From contig NW_024609836.1 in NCBI RefSeq assembly GCF_016920785.2, forward strand, positions 10,508,018 to 10,572,017: DNA of 64,000 nt, written 5' to 3'. This stretch comes from Ixodes scapularis (lineage: Eukaryota > Arthropoda > Arachnida > Ixodida > Ixodidae). The notes beneath the pieces are model-generated. The model saw only the letters and a list, made by a program, of their open reading frames with translations. It was not told the origin of the DNA and did no database searches. Each line of letters starts with the position of its first letter. Position 1 is the first letter of the stretch. Below, piece after piece: positions 54,460 through 64,000 of this stretch. The translations under genes and the position numbers were made by a program.

Positions 54460-55929
54460 GTACGTCTTGCACAAGCACAGGGGACAGCGTAGCACGGAAC
54501 GCTGAACTTATTTTCACGACAGATATCTTGCATAATTAACGACATGAGATGCGACATGTTGTTCAATATGGCCGGAAGCTTTTAAAGGGGCAAATAGTAT
54601 TGGAAGTGAACGAAAGAAGTTATAATTTTTATAGTTAAGACAATCTTCTCATCATCATCTTCTCATCGACGCAAGACTATCTTCTCATCATAAAATGAAA
54701 CTCCAGTGGGATAACGAGGGAACAAAAAGGAAATTGAGTTGTTGCGTTCCTATTGGGCTCGCGTGCGCGACGGGGAATCACCCAGACAAGCAGGAACGTT
54801 ACTAAAACATGTACTTAAAACCAAACCAATCTAACTAGATAAAGAACGTGGACGTCCGTCGGTCAGCAGGAATTGAAGGTGATGTCTCGCGCCTTCTGCC
54901 TGTTCCTTCGATCCTCGCGCATCCACCGAGCTCGAGTCCCTCTTTTTTCTCGTCTTCAACCTTTCGATCCCCGAGGCCTGCAGGAGCTTCGGTCACGGTG
55001 GCTTCGGCAAATGTTGTTTTGGCAAACGGCACGTGCCGCCACAGAGTAAATACGCCAGGATCTGTTGTTTTGCTATCGCTTTTTCCACTCGAGTGATGCA
55101 CCAAGCTCATAGCTCATTAACTTTAATGCAATGATAAGGAGGTTACTTCTAGACATATTCATAACCAGTCAATGACTATACAGGTGACAACGTCGGCCGG
55201 CTACAGATTTTATCTGTTGATAATTACGTGTTCTCGTCAACCTCCAGTGGCTGCGCGTTTTTTTTTATCTGTCTTTGCAAGAAGCTAGAGTCACTTTACT
55301 CGTGAAAAGAAAAAAAGTGGAGTTTTCCGCATTGCCCATACGCGGCGCGAAGTAGTTCTTAGAAGATTTGGTTGTCAGAGGACCAAGCGATGCTTTTGGC
55401 GTTTCAAACGTGCACGTCTTCATAATATAACACATATCTAATCTAAAAACTCGTCTACATATATCGAATCTAAGTGCACCTACATATAACTTAATTTTCC
55501 ACGTGGAGAGGGAAATTAGTAATTCTCCGTGAGTCGCCGGACTATTTTTTTACTACATTTCCTTGAGGTGAAAACTAGTCTCGAAAGCCACGCTCAGGGA
55601 ATAAGCGCTCTCTCTCTCTTTTTTCCGATTGTACGACGCCGCCTTGACGACCATTGGTCCGCCTGCATAACGTGACCTTTATTTACGTACCAGCAGCTCG
55701 CGGGCGCCGCTATTTTGGCGCTTAGAGACACACGTGCGCCGTTTGCGAGATTTTGAGTTCGGAAATTAGACGTTTTTTGCTTTTTTTTCACATACGTTTC
55801 ACATACATAGTTTCACACATGGAGATAGGCAATCACCGTGGTATCGTATGTCTCTAAGGTGATTCTGTTGTGAGTTTTATTTTGGACGGCGGGAAGTCAA
55901 CTCATAAGGGTGTTTGGTGTCTTTGCTGT
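54460..55929. other. Intron, no recognised gene
   Basis: First part of the 6,153-bp intron 54460-60612. CTCATC/cttctcatc repeats lie near 54645-54690. Frames at 54835-55110 lack family motifs. Confidence 0.5.
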
Positions 55930-56110
55930 GAATGAGACAGTTTACCGGTGCAGTGCTACTGCTATCCTGGAGTCTTCACCGCTCATCACACGGTAGAGTG
56001 ATACACGACCACTCGCCGGAAGCATCCTTATCTAAAAAGAGATGGGCTGGGGCGAGGATGGAACAGCGGGAGCTTTCGCTTGGTCCGAGCGGCCATGCGT
56101 TAATTCAATC
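55930..56110 (-). repeat. SINE fragment (Ser-tRNA-like family)
   Basis: The part gtgcagtgctactgctatcc ... cacgaccactcgccg aligns with 27665-27740, and cagcgggagctttcgctt with the family's tRNA-derived part at 57590 and 58335. It is a diverged, partial copy. Confidence 0.5.
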
Positions 56111-57197
56111 TGCTGCCGATTCCTTTCGTTTTGCTTCGTTGTAAAGTGTCTTAACAAGCGGGACGACGGAAATCACTCCTTGCATCTTACGTCAGACACG
56201 TCGGGAAGGTCCGGTGACAATTGGCAACATTGAATATTAGTTCCTACATGGGTGAGATGTCTTTTCTAGTTTACAGCTCAGCGTATTTGGCGAGGCGGCT
56301 AATCGGAGCACGCTGCTAAGTTTCGGGGAAAAAAGGAAAGCGATACAAAGAACTAAGATAGGAGAAAACATATTGTGGCGTTTTTCTTCTATTTCTGTTA
56401 TTTAGCGACTCTACTAGAAAACGAGAACTTGGCGAAAGCGAGCGCGCGTACGTCCAAAAGACGCTGTGTTGAAGGTGCCACGTGTAAATCGCGTAGAAGA
56501 ACGCGCCGCATTTTTTTTTGACGAATGTTTTTTATAGGGGAAAAAAAAACACAGAATAATTTTGTTGTTTGCTTAATAGTTTTGATCTTACCACGCCTTT
56601 TTTTATAAATCTAGCAGTCTGGGAATAGTCTTCAAGATCGTAACTACAGCGCCATAGTAGTTAAGGACACAAAAAGTTTGGAGAGCACTCGCTAGGCGAT
56701 CGAAAACGGCGGAACGGCGAAAAATACGAATGCGTGTTTTTCTCTCTTTAGTAATATTTTGCGACAGGTAACCGTTTTACTTGAGGCTATCGTGTGCACG
56801 GATATTGTTGACATTTTATAATGTTCTATAGAGGTTACCCAAGCGCGCCACTTTCGGACTTTTGTCTGGTGTTTGCCCACAGACAGCAAAGCTACAGCTT
56901 GCAAGTTTATCTCACGATTGTTTTCTGCTTTGTTCTTTCATTTTACCTTGTTAAACAAAAGTATTTAAAAAATAATAAATAATCTTTTAGGCACTTTTTG
57001 CATATCTCCTCCGTAAAGGGTTAAGGTAAGCTTTAGGGGGAAAGTCTGCGTGCTTTGTTACGTGAAGATTTGGACGTACTTAACATTCGAGTAAGTATTC
57101 CGGCCGACGTGCTTACTTTAGCAGTAGCCAGAAAGTCCCGCAGCTCTAGAACCTTCAAGCTAAAACTATAATTTGACTTCCGCCGAAACTAAACGTG
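56111..57197. other. Intron, no recognised gene
   Basis: AT-rich sequence with A and T runs near 56510-56550; no repeat ends recognised. Confidence 0.45.
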
Positions 57198-57514
57198 TTA
57201 TACCCCTGTCAGACAGGCTAGTTTAGTGTCACTACAAGCGAGTGCACTTCAACCCATCGAAACACACTCCAAGTGTGTTGGTGCTACACGCGAAAAGTTA
57301 GTGTCACTCCAAAATGATGGCAATGACGATGGGTAAGTAATGGGCACGCAAAATATTAGAGGGCATAGTCATTTTTTCATAAATAACTTCGCCGTCTTAT
57401 TAGAAACACGTTACCACATATTGTTGCGCTAAGTCGCGAGCTTTAATCCAAATTTAAACCCAATTTGATAATTACGATCAGCCATCACAAGCCAGTGATG
57501 CACGTCCGCACGCC

Positions 57515-57660
57515 GGTATGACGCTCATCCAGATTGAAACGAGCAGGGGTAGGGATTGAACTCAGGATTCCTGGGCTCTTCAGCGCGAGCTTTCGCTCCG
57601 CGTGCTCCGACCCAGTATGCGCGAGCCCACACGGCCACTCGCCACTCGCCACAACGAAAC
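57515..57660 (-). repeat. SINE (Ser-tRNA-like) inside the Harbinger relic
   Basis: The + strand shows gacgctcatccagattgaaa ... cgcgagctttcgctccgcg ... cacacggccactcgccac, the reverse complement of the element at 30600-30745. It is the best second copy of this SINE family in the window. Confidence 0.7.
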
Positions 57661-57882
57661 ATCATGGAGTGTGTGGAGGACGAGCTGGAGGGCTATATCC
57701 GCGATGTTGGACAGTGGAAGCGCGTGGTTGGGGTACTTTTCTCTGTGAGAGCCCAACGCCTTTCAGATGAGAGGCAGCTGAACCTGGATGCCGACGCACA
57801 GGCAAGAATGTCAAGTGACATCGATCAGCAGCTGCCATGCCAATGCCTTCACCATAGCCGCTCTCATGACCGATAACTACCC

Positions 57883-58071
57883 GTGATCAGTCGAGAACGG
57901 TGGATTTTCCAGAGGAACGAAGGGGGATTCGAAGACACCTTGCCCCATTTGGGCAAGTTCCATTTGAAGCAAGCCCTTCGCGTCTCTCCTGCCACCTTCA
58001 GATTCCTGGTGGAGTCTTGCAGGTGCCTCCTTGCCGTCGCTGTCCGTCGCGCAGGGGCCAAGGCTGGAAAC
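57883..58071 (+). pseudogene. Harbinger transposase N-terminal remnant
   Basis: The + frame reads RWIFQRNEGGFEDTLPHLGK, then FHLKQALRVSPATFRFLVES, then CRCLLAVAV. An F-x-x-x-x-R-V/M-S-x-x-T-F-x-x-L segment is the conserved region ahead of the catalytic domain in HARBI1-type transposases. A further in-frame part upstream (57664-57876, MECVEDELEGYIRDVGQW) may belong to the same protein. The nuclease domain with its D-D-E residues is missing, so the element cannot move itself. Confidence 0.6.
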
Positions 58072-58256
58072 TAGTTTAGCCGCTTGTTTTCTACAACGCA
58101 CTACTTTCGTACCAACAGAAAACAAGTGCGCATCTAATATTACTTCTATCAAAATAATACTAATTTTACGCAGCGTTAATTTCTTCTATTATTTTTACTC
58201 CTTGAACACTGCTATCGAGATCACACACTTGGTCTACCGGAGCGAGCGTAGTGGGC

Positions 58257-58400
58257 TCCCCGAACTCACTTCACTGGAACTGTGTTCTTCGGGCAGGGCT
58301 GGGGATTGAGCTCAGGATCACTGGGTTGTCACAGCGGGAGCTTTCTCTCCACGTACTCCGATCCGATGGGCGCTAGCCTACTCGGCCACCGATACCCCTT
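58257..58400 (-). repeat. SINE (Ser-tRNA-like), third copy
   Basis: The part gggcagggctggggattgag ... gggagctttctctccacg ... cctactcggccaccgat is the inverse of the family at 30600. Its minus-strand A box reads tcggtggccgagtagg. A poly-A of 16 follows on the + side at 58413-58429. Confidence 0.65.
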
Positions 58401-58559
58401 AATAAACCCACGTTAAAAAAAAAAAAAAAAGATTTGCCGTTTACGATTCTCTGTAATGCCGAATTGGAGCGCAGCTCTTGAGGACGAGGGGGGAAGGGTA
58501 CGAAGGAGAGGTATGCAGCTGCTCCCCCTCCGTACCCTCCTATCCTCCTTCCTGTTCAA

Positions 58560-58806
58560 ATCCAACTTAGCGTAAAACTTTCACTAAATTTCCCGCTAAA
58601 TTAAGCCGGGAATTTTTCCCGCTGAATTGACGTGTGACGACACATGACACGTCACATGAAATTTTAAGTGTGACGTCACGTGACGCCACATGGGTAAAAT
58701 TTTTTGTCTAAATTTAGAATAAACATTTTCCACCAAACTTAGCAAAAACTATTGCCGCAAAATTTAGCGAGAAACTTTTACCCTCGTGACGTCACGTGTG
58801 ACGTCA
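58560..58806. repeat. AAATTTAGC and TGACGTCA repeat cluster
   Basis: At least six aaatttagc/cgctaaatt variants are interleaved with TGACGTCA at 58671, 58787 and 58799 and several CACGTGAC/TGTGACG words. Compare 30800-30895 and 8150-8660. Confidence 0.5.
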
Positions 58807-59511
58807 TTTTGGGAAACAACTTTTAATGCAACGCGCGGTTACACCGACGCCGCTGAATTTAGAAACGGGTTCCTATATAGCTGTGCTCTAAAACAACGTT
58901 ACATTAAAGAACGATTTTTACGCCAATTGGATGATTCTGATCGATCATCCCTAGCCAAGATAAAGAACGAAGCATATCCAACTTTGGCGTTCCGCTTCGT
59001 TTCATGGAAGACTACGAGGAGCCCCTGACACTGCCTAATTAAATCATAATTATCCTGTTGCCTCGAATAGTTACAGGCTGAAACAAAAGTACGCTCCATC
59101 ATTCTCTGCTAACCAGGATAGCCGTTGGTTGAATGACTGACTTTGTCGTCGTCTTTTATCAAAACGCGCTGCGCTAATCTCGGTTCAGATCAGCCTAAAC
59201 TCCAAGTCCACCGCAGTTTTTTTTTTTTTGAAATGCCACTCTTCTACATGTTCTCTCTTCAATAAATTTCTTTTTCTTTATAAAAAAAAAAACTTACGCC
59301 ACCTTTTTGGTTTCTGTGTTGTTATGTTTTACTGTTGAAACACTCCTATTCATGCCACGCACTCGATCGAGCGAAGTGAGTTCGTCAAACTCACTTAAAG
59401 CCAAGTGTGTTCCTCAGGAAGGAGCCGTGTGGCACACTACAGAAATGGCACTAAGGGCGAAGTGCACTCGCTTGTAGTGACACTAAACTAGCCCGTCTGA
59501 CAGGGGTATTA

Positions 59512-60410
59512 CTCACTCGTCGGGTCCCAGTTTAACGCCTTATTGAAGATACAGTCTTCAGCTTTTTAATATATTTTCTTTTTTGCTTTTATGTTTTGTA
59601 ATATTTGATAAAAATAAATTGTTATACTTGTCATCTCCCCCCCTGTAAACCGTCCCCTCCAGGTCGTCGCGCCATCCTTATCTTAATAAAGTGTAAGAAC
59701 AACAAACTTGTCATCTTATGGCGTTAGGGTGCGTTATTTCTTTTCTGTTGCTGTTGCCGAATATGGGCGTGAGAAAAACGCCCAGCTGTCTTTTATTTTA
59801 AAAGGTCGAAACAGTAAAACTTAATGCTTTCGTCGCCGGATGCAGCTGTCGTTCCACACACTCGCGAATGGACGGCCGAACAACATCTCCGTGCCTATCA
59901 TCGCTTTTGTGGGATATTGCCAAAAGAACAAAATGTCCCTGCCTTCTTCTAGGGTCTAATGCAAAATGTCGTAATTATTGGACTCACATTCACGCCGATG
60001 ATACTTTCCAACAGATATCGGAGACGGTCAATCACCGAAGCTGGCAGAACGATGTAGCCTAATATCCCTTGTCAATTCACAGTTGTTACTTTTCCCTTTT
60101 TTTTTTCGTTGCATTCTACTGAGTTCTAAGGGACAATGAACCGTTTTTAAATCCCCGTCAAGCAACATCGGCGGTCGCCATTTTTTGGGGCACAAAAACG
60201 TGCGATTGGATACAAGCCCTCACCGAACGCTCACGCAGCTCTCGTCTCCAATGCATGCTCGCGGAGTGCGTGCTCAAACAATGTTGGACTCAGATTATAG
60301 GCGCAGCGGTTACAAGGTGGCGTGCACATTAAAAAAAAAAAAAAAGGTCTATCACAATAATTTATATTCTCTAAAGTGGTGAACGTAAAGTACCCTGTCA
60401 TTGATAATCT
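59512..60410. other. Intron, no recognised gene
   Basis: Remainder of the intron, with poly-A at 60330-60346. No exon motif is seen. Confidence 0.45.
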
Positions 60411-60520
60411 GGATGCTTGGGCTAGTTGGTAATTTGTACTTGGATGGAACAGCGCGGATATACAGTCACACTCACAGGCACACAAGAAGGAAAGAGACTT
60501 GCAGCGCTGTCATATCTCGA
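60411..60520 (+). repeat. Half of a GGCTAGTTGGT foldback element
   Basis: It starts gatgcttgggctagttggta and continues with GACA-like words (cacaagaaggaaagagac), as in the left arm of locus B. The complementary right arm is missing or reduced to a few bases. It ends about 90 bp before the LDLa exon. Confidence 0.45.
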
Positions 60521-60612
60521 GCTTTCCGTCAACGTTTGCAACGTGTCCAGGGACATTAAGCGATTGTCGCCTTATCCGGATGGCGTTTGATCGGGCTCTT
60601 CTTCTGTTCCAG

Positions 60613-60741
60613 AACCGCGTCGCAACGGCACCTGTCTCGAGAGCCAGTTCCAGTGCGGCAACCAGCTGTGCATCGACCGCCAGGAGGTGTGCGACATCCA
60701 CTCCGACTGCCCCGACGGCGAAGACGAGCGGGAAGAGTGCG
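60613..60741 (+). CDS. LDL-receptor class A (LDLa) repeat exon
   Basis: Acceptor cttctgttccag ends at 60612 and donor gtgaga starts at 60742; 129 nt, phase 1 to phase 1. After a split Lys codon it encodes PRRNGTCLESQFQCGNQLC and then IDRQEVCDIHSDCPDGEDER followed by E-E-C. The six cysteines have LDLa spacing, and the acidic D-x-x-x-D-C-x-D-G-x-D-E box, which binds calcium, is complete. An LDLa module is about 40 residues and this exon holds exactly one. It directly follows the MAM C-terminus, the alternation seen in MAM/LDLa-domain proteins of the MALRD1/MAMDC4 kind. Phase-1 borders on both sides allow exon shuffling. Confidence 0.97.
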
Positions 60742-61069
60742 GTGAGAACGAATCCTCCGCACGAAATAAAGTCCCGGCCCTCCCGGGTCGTCTGTTTTTT
60801 CGTTTGTATAATGGTCCTGTTAAAGTGATCGTATAAAACGTGTCTCAGACATGTACAAAGCAGACATATGGACGAGGAAACAGTGCTTTAAACATGCTCC
60901 AGGCAGGATAATGTTATCATTACGTGTGCTAACACAGTTGTTTGTTTGTGTTTTTTTTTTTGTACGCTCTGTAGGCAGTGGGACTACTGTTTTACAGTTT
61001 CCGCCGTCACGTCGGTGGTGCACTCATGTTCATTTTCTTATGGCCTCCACCGCGCGCCTCCGTGCACAG

Positions 61070-61258
61070 AGAAAGTACCCCAGTGGGCCCGCTGTTCCTT
61101 CGAAGAGGGTGACGCGGCCGTCGACACCAGCGACCCCACCATCTGCGGCTGGAGGAACAAACAGAGACCGGGGAACGGCGAGTGGCACCTCATGTCGGGA
61201 GAAAACACGACCATCAAGTACGCTCCCATCCGAGACCACACTACGGACTCGGAGAAAG
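61070..61258 (+). CDS. MAM domain exon (N-terminal part) with GC donor
   Basis: Acceptor cctccgtgcacag ends at 61069 and the exon is 189 nt, phase 1 to phase 1. It encodes, after a split Glu codon, KVPQWARCSFEEGDAAVDTS, then CGWRNKQRPGNGEWHLMSG, then PIRDHTTDSEKG. C-x-F-E, C-G-W, W and D-H-T are the opening motifs of a MAM domain, with its first two cysteines. The only well-placed donor after it is AAAG/GCAAGC at 61259, a GC-AG type site. It leaves phase 1 with G, which would join to a GT..H-F/Y exon like the one at 36464. The next exon lies outside the window. The preceding intron (60742-61069) is 328 bp. Confidence 0.93.
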
Positions 61259-61264
61259 GCAAGC
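61259..61264 (+). other. Probable GC-AG intron donor
   Basis: The sequence AAAG/GCAAGC fits the strong U1 match usual for GC donors. No acceptable GT donor lies nearby that keeps both phase 1 and the MAM frame. A GT at 61269-61270 has a poor consensus. Confidence 0.75.
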
Positions 61265-62034
61265 TCCCGTTCATGCACTTTCATTGATTTTAATTCGGCG
61301 ACATCTAACGACCCCTACTGAGGAAAAATAAGAGTATGACTCTTAGCTGGTTGTACCGAAATTTGAATTGTACACCTAGTTAAAACGTAGCTAAAATTCA
61401 AAAAAAAAAAAAACAGCAAAAAGAAAACTGATCGAACAAAAACAGACGAAGTTGTCGAATTTGTTGGTGAACTGGACATACTGTCAGCTAAGCCGGTGAA
61501 ACTGGCAGCTGAACTGGCAGTGGGATTGTGAAACGCTTTCAAACTAGCAATCGAACTGCTCTTTTTCGAGGCAATCACGGCGTCACGACTCTCGAGGAGC
61601 GTTCCAAGCGTGATATTTAAAATATCAACGGACGTTCGCACTATTTGAGGAAGAGGTAGATTGGCATCTGTCATAAATCATGACCGACAAAAGTTAAAGA
61701 TCAATCAATCGATCAATCAGTGTTTATTGCAGTGTGCAGGAAGAGCCCATCGGACGATTCACTGCCATGTGGGTCTTGGAACACTTTCTAACGTCACCTT
61801 TACACATATAAAAACATCAACACATCGGATAATTGCAACAAAGGAGAGCTGATGCAGTTTTCATTCGGCCGCGCTTGATTCAGCTTCGATCATTTCTCTG
61901 ATTACCTATCGGCAGTTCCAATTCGAGGTAACATACTTCTTCAATTCAGCACCAAAGATAGTACTGCGGCAGTGCACACCAAGATTTCCAAAATTCAGAG
62001 TATAAATCTTATAGTCATCTCGCTAGACCAAGAA
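61265..62034. other. Intron, no recognised gene
   Basis: An A tract lies at 61399-61413. A minus frame at 61315-61674 is rich in Ser/Ala without motif. No further MAM or LDLa exon was found to the end of the window. Confidence 0.5.
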
Positions 62035-62187
62035 GGCTAGGTAGGAAATTTACAGGCACGGTATTAAAAGGTCACGGAAGTAACGTAATGACATCTGATT
62101 GGTTGAGCCAATTGCTTCCACCAATCAGACGCCATTACGCCCCTCGCGTGACCCTTTAACGGCTACATGCAAATGTCCTACCTAGCC
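62035..62187. mobile_element. Foldback MITE, 153 bp
   Basis: It starts ggctaggtaggaaatttaca and ends aatgtcctacctagcc. The arms pair over nearly the whole length (aaggtcacg, gtaatg.c.tctgattgg) around a short central loop near 62110. Confidence 0.75.
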
Positions 62188-62406
62188 ATCCAATCAAGCG
62201 AAGTCAATTCCTCGTGAGTTGTTTTGCTTTTAATACGTGTGCCCGGCATTTTATCGTGTTAAATACTTCAAGCCCTATCCTTTTTTATTTTTTATTAAGC
62301 GATGTCGTGTTTTATGTATTTTTTTCTTAAATGCAGCAGGTGTTTTTAGTACGATTGTAAACATATGTATGACGTTAATATTGGCTCGTACTTATACACG
62401 CAAGAC

Positions 62407-62673
62407 TATACTTCATTTCATCCTAGGTCCGAGCGCGGACGATGTTATGAGCCGAAGGGCCAATCAAACAACGCAAAAAGCGCAACGTCATGGTGTGCTC
62501 TCTACGCTTGATGGGACCAGCCGGCGGAGGAGCACGCACAGAGAGACAGCGAATACCGGCTAGTCCTATCAACTGCAGAGAGCACGGCATGACTTTGTGC
62601 CTCTTTCGCTGTCTAATTGGCCCTTCTGCTCATAACATCGGCCGCGCTCGCACTTAGTGTGAAACGAGGTGTA
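62407..62673. mobile_element. Foldback MITE, TATACTTCG family, copy 3
   Basis: It starts tatacttcatttcatc and ends gtgaaacgaggtgta. Inverted similarity then continues strongly inside (gagcgcgg.cgatgttatgag, gaagggccaat) for about 100 bp per arm. The outer 17 bases match copies 1 and 2, but the core is different. Confidence 0.7.
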
Positions 62674-63573
62674 GTAAAGACGAGCACTCCCCCCCGAAGT
62701 GCTGGAAACTAGGAGTGAATATTTAACCATTAAGTATGAACCCAGCGTTACTTTAGTGTACAGCCATTAGTGTTTGGCATATGATTGGTTGCGTTACGTT
62801 TTACAATTATCGCTCGTGGTACCTGGAACGAGTGTCAAATAAGGTGCTTCCGGTGTTGTAATGGGTAGAAAACTTCCTTGTAGCTAAAACGAATATATTT
62901 ATGAGTTATGCAAGAAAAGCAAAACTTCGCAATTTTACACTTCCGCCTAGGGCAACCGCATGAATGCAAAATTGTTTATTGCAAGCTACTTATACAAAAG
63001 AAAAGAGCTTATGTGGAGACTATGTCTCGAATAAAATAAGTTTTTATTTACGTTCTTAGCTTTTTACAAACATTAGACACTTAAACTTGCAACTTTAAGA
63101 AAAGCCGGCTCGCACTGCGTCAACTCATATATTATTTTATTTTTTGTAAAAATCCAATTGATCAAATACGGATTAAACAATACGACTTTCGCGAGGCATT
63201 CGAACTTTTTTATCGTGTCTTTTTAATAAGGGTGTTTCTGACACATAAAGACATCTATCAAAACCGCTTAGCTATGTTGAACATAAATGTATCAACACGA
63301 TTATGGCTAATGTAACTGTGTAACTGTACTCTACCCCCCCCCCCCCCTCCTCCCCGCAATAATGACTCCGGCGCTGTGGGGCAATGGCAAATAAATAAAT
63401 AAATAACTACAATACAGAGAAAAAATCTGACTGATACGTACCTCTGCACATTGCAGCTAAAATCAAATAAAACTTTTCATATGTTTACATAAAACAGTGA
63501 TAAGAGATAGTACCTGCATTTTTCCATCAAGATATTTACCTTATTTTCATACTATCAGTCTTCATCCAAACTG
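62674..63573. other. Intron or intergenic, no recognised gene
   Basis: AT-rich sequence with a C run at 63334-63348 and an (aaat) microsatellite at 63390-63406. Confidence 0.45.
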
Positions 63574-63999
63574 TTAGAGGAGTGAAAAAAAAAGAGAACA
63601 TTTCAAGCATAAAAAAACTTGGTACTCTGCCTCACTACCACACTGAGAGCGGCATATCGCATTTTTGGGAACTTTTTGAGCCCTGCCATTCAGTGTGCGT
63701 TTTTCGTGCGTTATAGTTGTTTGCTTTAAGTGTAGCCTTCTTGACAGTAGATGCGCTGCAAGCTTCCGGAGTAAGCACTTAGTAAACCTTCCGCTCTTCG
63801 TGCCTCGAGTAAGCACATCGCGATGCGTGCCTTTGATGTTTGAACGAATCTCGCTTCCGATGTGTCCCGCAACAAGCTTGCGGGACATTTTGGTGTTGCG
63901 GGTGCAATGCAGGTAGCACTCGTCGTTCCTAAATGTTTCCTGACATTGACAATCTATCAACTTCGTTCTAAAGCTGCGGTCCCACTGCCGGCACATCAC
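63574..63999 (-). CDS. Unrecognised ORF open to the window edge (141 codons)
   Basis: The minus-strand frame begins at or beyond the right edge and ends at 63574. It contains TKLIDCQCQETFRND, HCTRNTKMSRKLVAGHIG, and near the end ICRSQCGSEAEYQVFLCLKC, a C-x-x-x-C ... C-x-x-C pattern that could be a zinc-binding tail as in some transposases. I do not recognise the family. It is antisense to the MAM gene and, if real, is probably part of a mobile element rather than a host gene. Confidence 0.25.
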   Translation of the reverse strand: MMCRQWDRSFRTKLIDCQCQETFRNDECYLHCTRNTKMSRKLVAGHIGSEIRSNIKGTHRDVLTRGTKSGRFTKCLLRKLAAHLLSRRLHLKQTTITHEKRTLNGRAQKVPKNAICRSQCGSEAEYQVFLCLKCSLFFSLL

Positions 64000-64000
64000 T

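Larger units (their letters stand above)
57201..59508 (+). mobile_element. PIF/Harbinger element relic with TTA target duplication
   Basis: It starts tacccctgtcagacaggcta and ends with the inverse (tagcccgtctgacaggggta). The TIRs are at least 48 bp and nearly perfect, flanked by TTA at 57198-57200 and 59509-59511. A transposase N-terminal remnant (57883-58071) lies inside; the DDE catalytic part is gone. Two SINEs and an AAATTTAGC/TGACGTCA repeat lie within it, so part of its 2.3 kb is later insertion. The good TIRs suggest it is younger than much of the window. Confidence 0.85.

Overview
This window looks like a piece of a repeat-rich animal nuclear genome. It has split coding exons with spliceosomal borders and long introns, many LINE, SINE and MITE relics, a diverged satellite, and no bacterial-type gene organisation. 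The MAM/LDLa gene, tRNA-derived SINEs with a 'ggtggtcgaaatt'-type body, CR1/L2-like LINEs and foldback repeats ending in GGCTAGTTGGT are what I would expect of an arthropod, most probably a hard tick. That assignment is an inference from repeat style, not proven here.

One host gene is supported. Four internal exons on the + strand (36464-36686, 54329-54459, 60613-60741, 61070-61258) encode, in order, the second half of a MAM domain, its C-terminal end, one complete LDL-receptor class A repeat, and the first half of a further MAM domain. The splice phases match at all three junctions inside the window. The gene is therefore a large MAM/LDLa modular extracellular protein that continues beyond the window on the 3' side. 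On the 5' side the partner exon was not found. The last exon appears to use a GC donor.

Layout. 0-14.5 kb: no recognised gene; foldback and inverted-repeat elements, a TGACGTCA-rich repeat, a foldback/tandem locus at 9.0-9.3 kb and a 1.19 kb TIR transposon with 7-bp target duplication (10581-11769). 14.7-19.05 kb: a CR1/L2-like LINE (minus strand) carrying two nested DNA elements, one Harbinger-like with TTA duplication. 19.4-21.0 kb: an unidentified, intronless, frameshifted protein-coding relic. 23-24.3 kb: 5' part of a Jockey/I-type LINE. 24.4-34.6 kb: MITEs, tRNA-derived sequences, foldbacks and an intricate block of direct and inverted duplications. 35.2-36.3 kb: a TTAA-flanked non-autonomous element just upstream of the first MAM exon.

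Intron 36687-54328 holds a LINE that splits a foldback MITE, then a degenerate 56-57 bp satellite (about 43.1-54.3 kb). The satellite is interrupted by LINE insertions, one nearly full length (48982-53399) with a degenerate 2A-like motif in its first ORF. The last satellite monomer runs to within about 15 bases of the exon acceptor. Intron 54460-60612 contains a 2.3 kb Harbinger relic (57201-59508) with SINEs inside. 61.3-64 kb: two foldback MITEs and an unrecognised ORF at the right edge.

No intact tRNA, rRNA, CRISPR array or origin was recognised. Most open frames in the window are chance frames across repeats.
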